Assembly: GCA_002633025.1 (NCBI GenBank)
Contig: NMRB01000413.1
Coordinates: 54,078-118,077 of the forward strand
Origin: Notospermus geniculatus
Lineage: Eukaryota; Nemertea; Pilidiophora; Heteronemertea; Lineidae
DNA length: 64,000 nucleotides
Reading direction: 5' to 3'
Content: more model-generated notes on this DNA
What the model was told of the DNA's origin: nothing
Seen by the model: the letters and a program-made list of their open reading frames with translations, nothing else
The model's database searches: none
Numbering within the stretch: position 1 is the first letter of the stretch
The DNA itself: not shown here

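Noticed and set aside
62967-63983. 338-residue minus-strand open frame
   Set aside because: Exact antisense of exon 81; the plus strand has the transmembrane helix, splice acceptor and frame continuity.

Overview
This is a eukaryotic, intron-rich window from a metazoan nuclear genome, most likely a marine invertebrate. The evidence is consensus GT-AG splice sites, phase-consistent exons, long repeat-filled introns, dispersed tRNA- and 5S-derived SINEs and many short foldback (MITE-like) elements. Palindromes such as TAGGCCTAC and TACATGTA recur. The species cannot be named from the sequence. There are two runs of N, 22663-23605 and 50079-50500. No operons, CRISPR arrays or intact transposase genes were seen.

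Left part (1-5.3 kb, minus strand): the 5' half of an alpha-methylacyl-CoA racemase gene (AMACR). Four exons read cleanly from the start codon at 5211. A fifth, at about 773-971, is recognisable by homology but its frame is broken. The rest of the gene lies beyond position 1.

Middle left (5.3-13.7 kb): mostly repeats, plus a tandemly duplicated minus-strand unit for a small secreted protein. The right-hand copy (9942-11200) can be assembled into an 83-residue precursor with a signal peptide and four CX3C cysteine pairs. The left-hand copy (8494-8720) keeps the leader exons, but I could not find its cysteine exon; a SINE split by a MITE lies where it would be expected.

Right part (13.7-64 kb, plus strand): one giant gene, still open at the window end. 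I traced 81 exons (about 22.4 kb of coding sequence, about 7,480 residues, not counting exon sequence lost in the gap at 22663). The protein has a signal peptide, a very long array of CxxCPxGxxC repeats of the GCC2/GCC3 (ephrin-receptor-like, TNFR/EGF-like cysteine-rich) type with frequent N-glycosylation sequons, a membrane-proximal region with a possible beta-sandwich, one transmembrane helix near 62985-63060, and a charged, coiled-coil-rich cytoplasmic tail. 56 of the 79 visible exon junctions are phase 1. Many fall in the glycine codon of CPxG-(Y/F)-(Y/F/W)-C, which suggests growth by tandem exon duplication. Two decayed exon copies remain in introns (35455-35622 and 53408-53460).

The three genes show no sign of working together: AMACR acts in peroxisomal or mitochondrial lipid metabolism, the small gene encodes a secreted peptide, and the giant gene encodes a cell-surface protein.
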